The translations under genes were made by a program, and so were the position numbers. Source: Trichomonas vaginalis G3 (taxonomy: Eukaryota; Parabasalia; Trichomonadida; Trichomonadidae). From it: 64,000 bases of DNA. Below are positions 63,564-64,000 of the stretch, in pieces. Each line of letters begins with the position of its first letter. The stretch's first letter is position 1. The notes under the pieces are model-generated. The model was not told the origin of the DNA. It searched no databases and was given only the letters and a program-made list of their open reading frames with translations. The stretch spans positions 1,364,001 through 1,428,000 of the forward strand of contig NC_067204.1 in NCBI RefSeq assembly GCF_026262505.1. Reading direction: 5' to 3'.

Positions 63564-63999
63564 TTACTTTGTTCTACTCTTCTTCTTTGGTGTCGCTTTT
63601 GGTAACTTGCCCTCTGCTTCAAGTTGTTGCATCTTTGCCTCATGTTCACCTAGTATGTTGTAAATTTCACGTGTCCTTTTTGCCTTTGGGCTCTGGTCGC
63701 CCATCTCAGGTAACCAATATCCTAGAAAGATTTTGTCATAGTTTGTATTTGAGTCTTCGCGTATTGTTTGCATGACTCTTTCCTGAGTTTCCGGTTCAAG
63801 CTCTTTCAAACAGAGCTTGCCCATATGGAATAAGCTCGTTTCCAAATATATGTTTTTGTAGCCATTCTGGTTTTCTTTCCATGTTACCAATAATATCTTT
63901 TGTGAATGGGAAAGCTTTTACCCAATGTTTCAGTCTTGCGTCATTTATTTCTGTAGTTGGTTTTATTTTGTCAAGGAACATGTTTTTCAATACTAACAT
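63564..63999 (-). pseudogene. unknown charged protein at window edge (copy D)
   Basis: MLVLKNMFLDKIKPTTEIND ... ending PKATPKKKSRTK; helical with a Trp-containing start and a basic end. It may begin outside the window. Position before the capsid gene only. Broken. Confidence 0.4.
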
Positions 64000-64000
64000 T

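Larger units (their letters stand above)
43457..64000 (+). mobile_element. Polinton family 2, copy D (right end outside window)
   Basis: Terminus AGGTAGTGGGGC with a terminal hairpin, same as copy A. Gene set: methyltransferase, fibre, integrase, polymerase B, KilA-N proteins, packaging ATPase, SF3 helicase, penton and major capsid candidates. More than 20 kb present. Broken at roughly fifteen to twenty places, though several genes are open. Confidence 0.85.

Noticed and set aside
1-64000. Giant-virus genome segment or prophage instead of integrated elements
   Set aside because: Inverted ends, a 6-bp target duplication, nesting of one copy in another and many broken genes fit transposons in a eukaryotic genome.
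1-64000. tRNA, rRNA or clear host genes
   Set aside because: None recognised on either strand; all coding stretches fall inside the element copies.

Overview
The window is AT-rich, and every gene I can place belongs to a virus-like DNA transposon of the Polinton/Maverick class. I see no host gene, rRNA, tRNA or CRISPR array. Multiple large, nearly identical and nested Polintons in an AT-rich genome with standard stop codons and very short leaders would fit a trichomonad protist such as Trichomonas vaginalis. That placement is inference, because no host gene is present to confirm it.

Four element copies of two families are visible. Family 2, copy A (1-1576, minus strand) shows only its terminal 1.6 kb. 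Family 1, copy B starts with its terminal inverted repeat at 1657. It is interrupted by family 1, copy C (23186-42388) and resumes at 42389-43033, where it loses its right end. Copy C looks complete end to end: about 160-bp terminal inverted repeats that match each other, and a TCTATT target duplication on both sides. Family 2, copy D starts at 43457 and runs off the window. A and D point away from each other, with B and C between them. All four copies are fossils: B, C and D each carry roughly a dozen or more breaks, while several long genes still read open.

Family 1 layout, left to right: a 378-residue unknown protein, a protein-primed-type family B DNA polymerase with an HNH domain inside it, an integrase, small basic proteins, a Prim-Pol/SF3 primase-helicase between inverted repeat arrays, then a structural block (tail-fibre-like protein with a phage-type collar domain, small virion-like proteins, packaging ATPase, major capsid candidate, two amphipathic peptides) and small right-end genes. 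B also carries a 1.2-kb hairpin-satellite element, a 0.75-kb foldback element inside the fibre gene, and a 1.4-kb left-end segment that C lacks.

Family 2 layout: D12-class adenine methyltransferase, small membrane and virion-like proteins, a fibre gene, an integrase, DNA polymerase B, two related structural-like proteins, an unknown gene between inverted repeat arrays, two KilA-N proteins, packaging ATPase, SF3 helicase, penton candidate and major capsid candidate.

The strongest observations are: the primase-helicase cassette lies in opposite orientations in B and C between inverted repeats, which looks like an invertible segment; the fibre gene is modular, with its middle swapped between B and C and its shaft and collar shared nearly base for base with the otherwise unrelated family 2; and a promoter-like box (AAATAAAGTTAG) occurs upstream of genes in both families.
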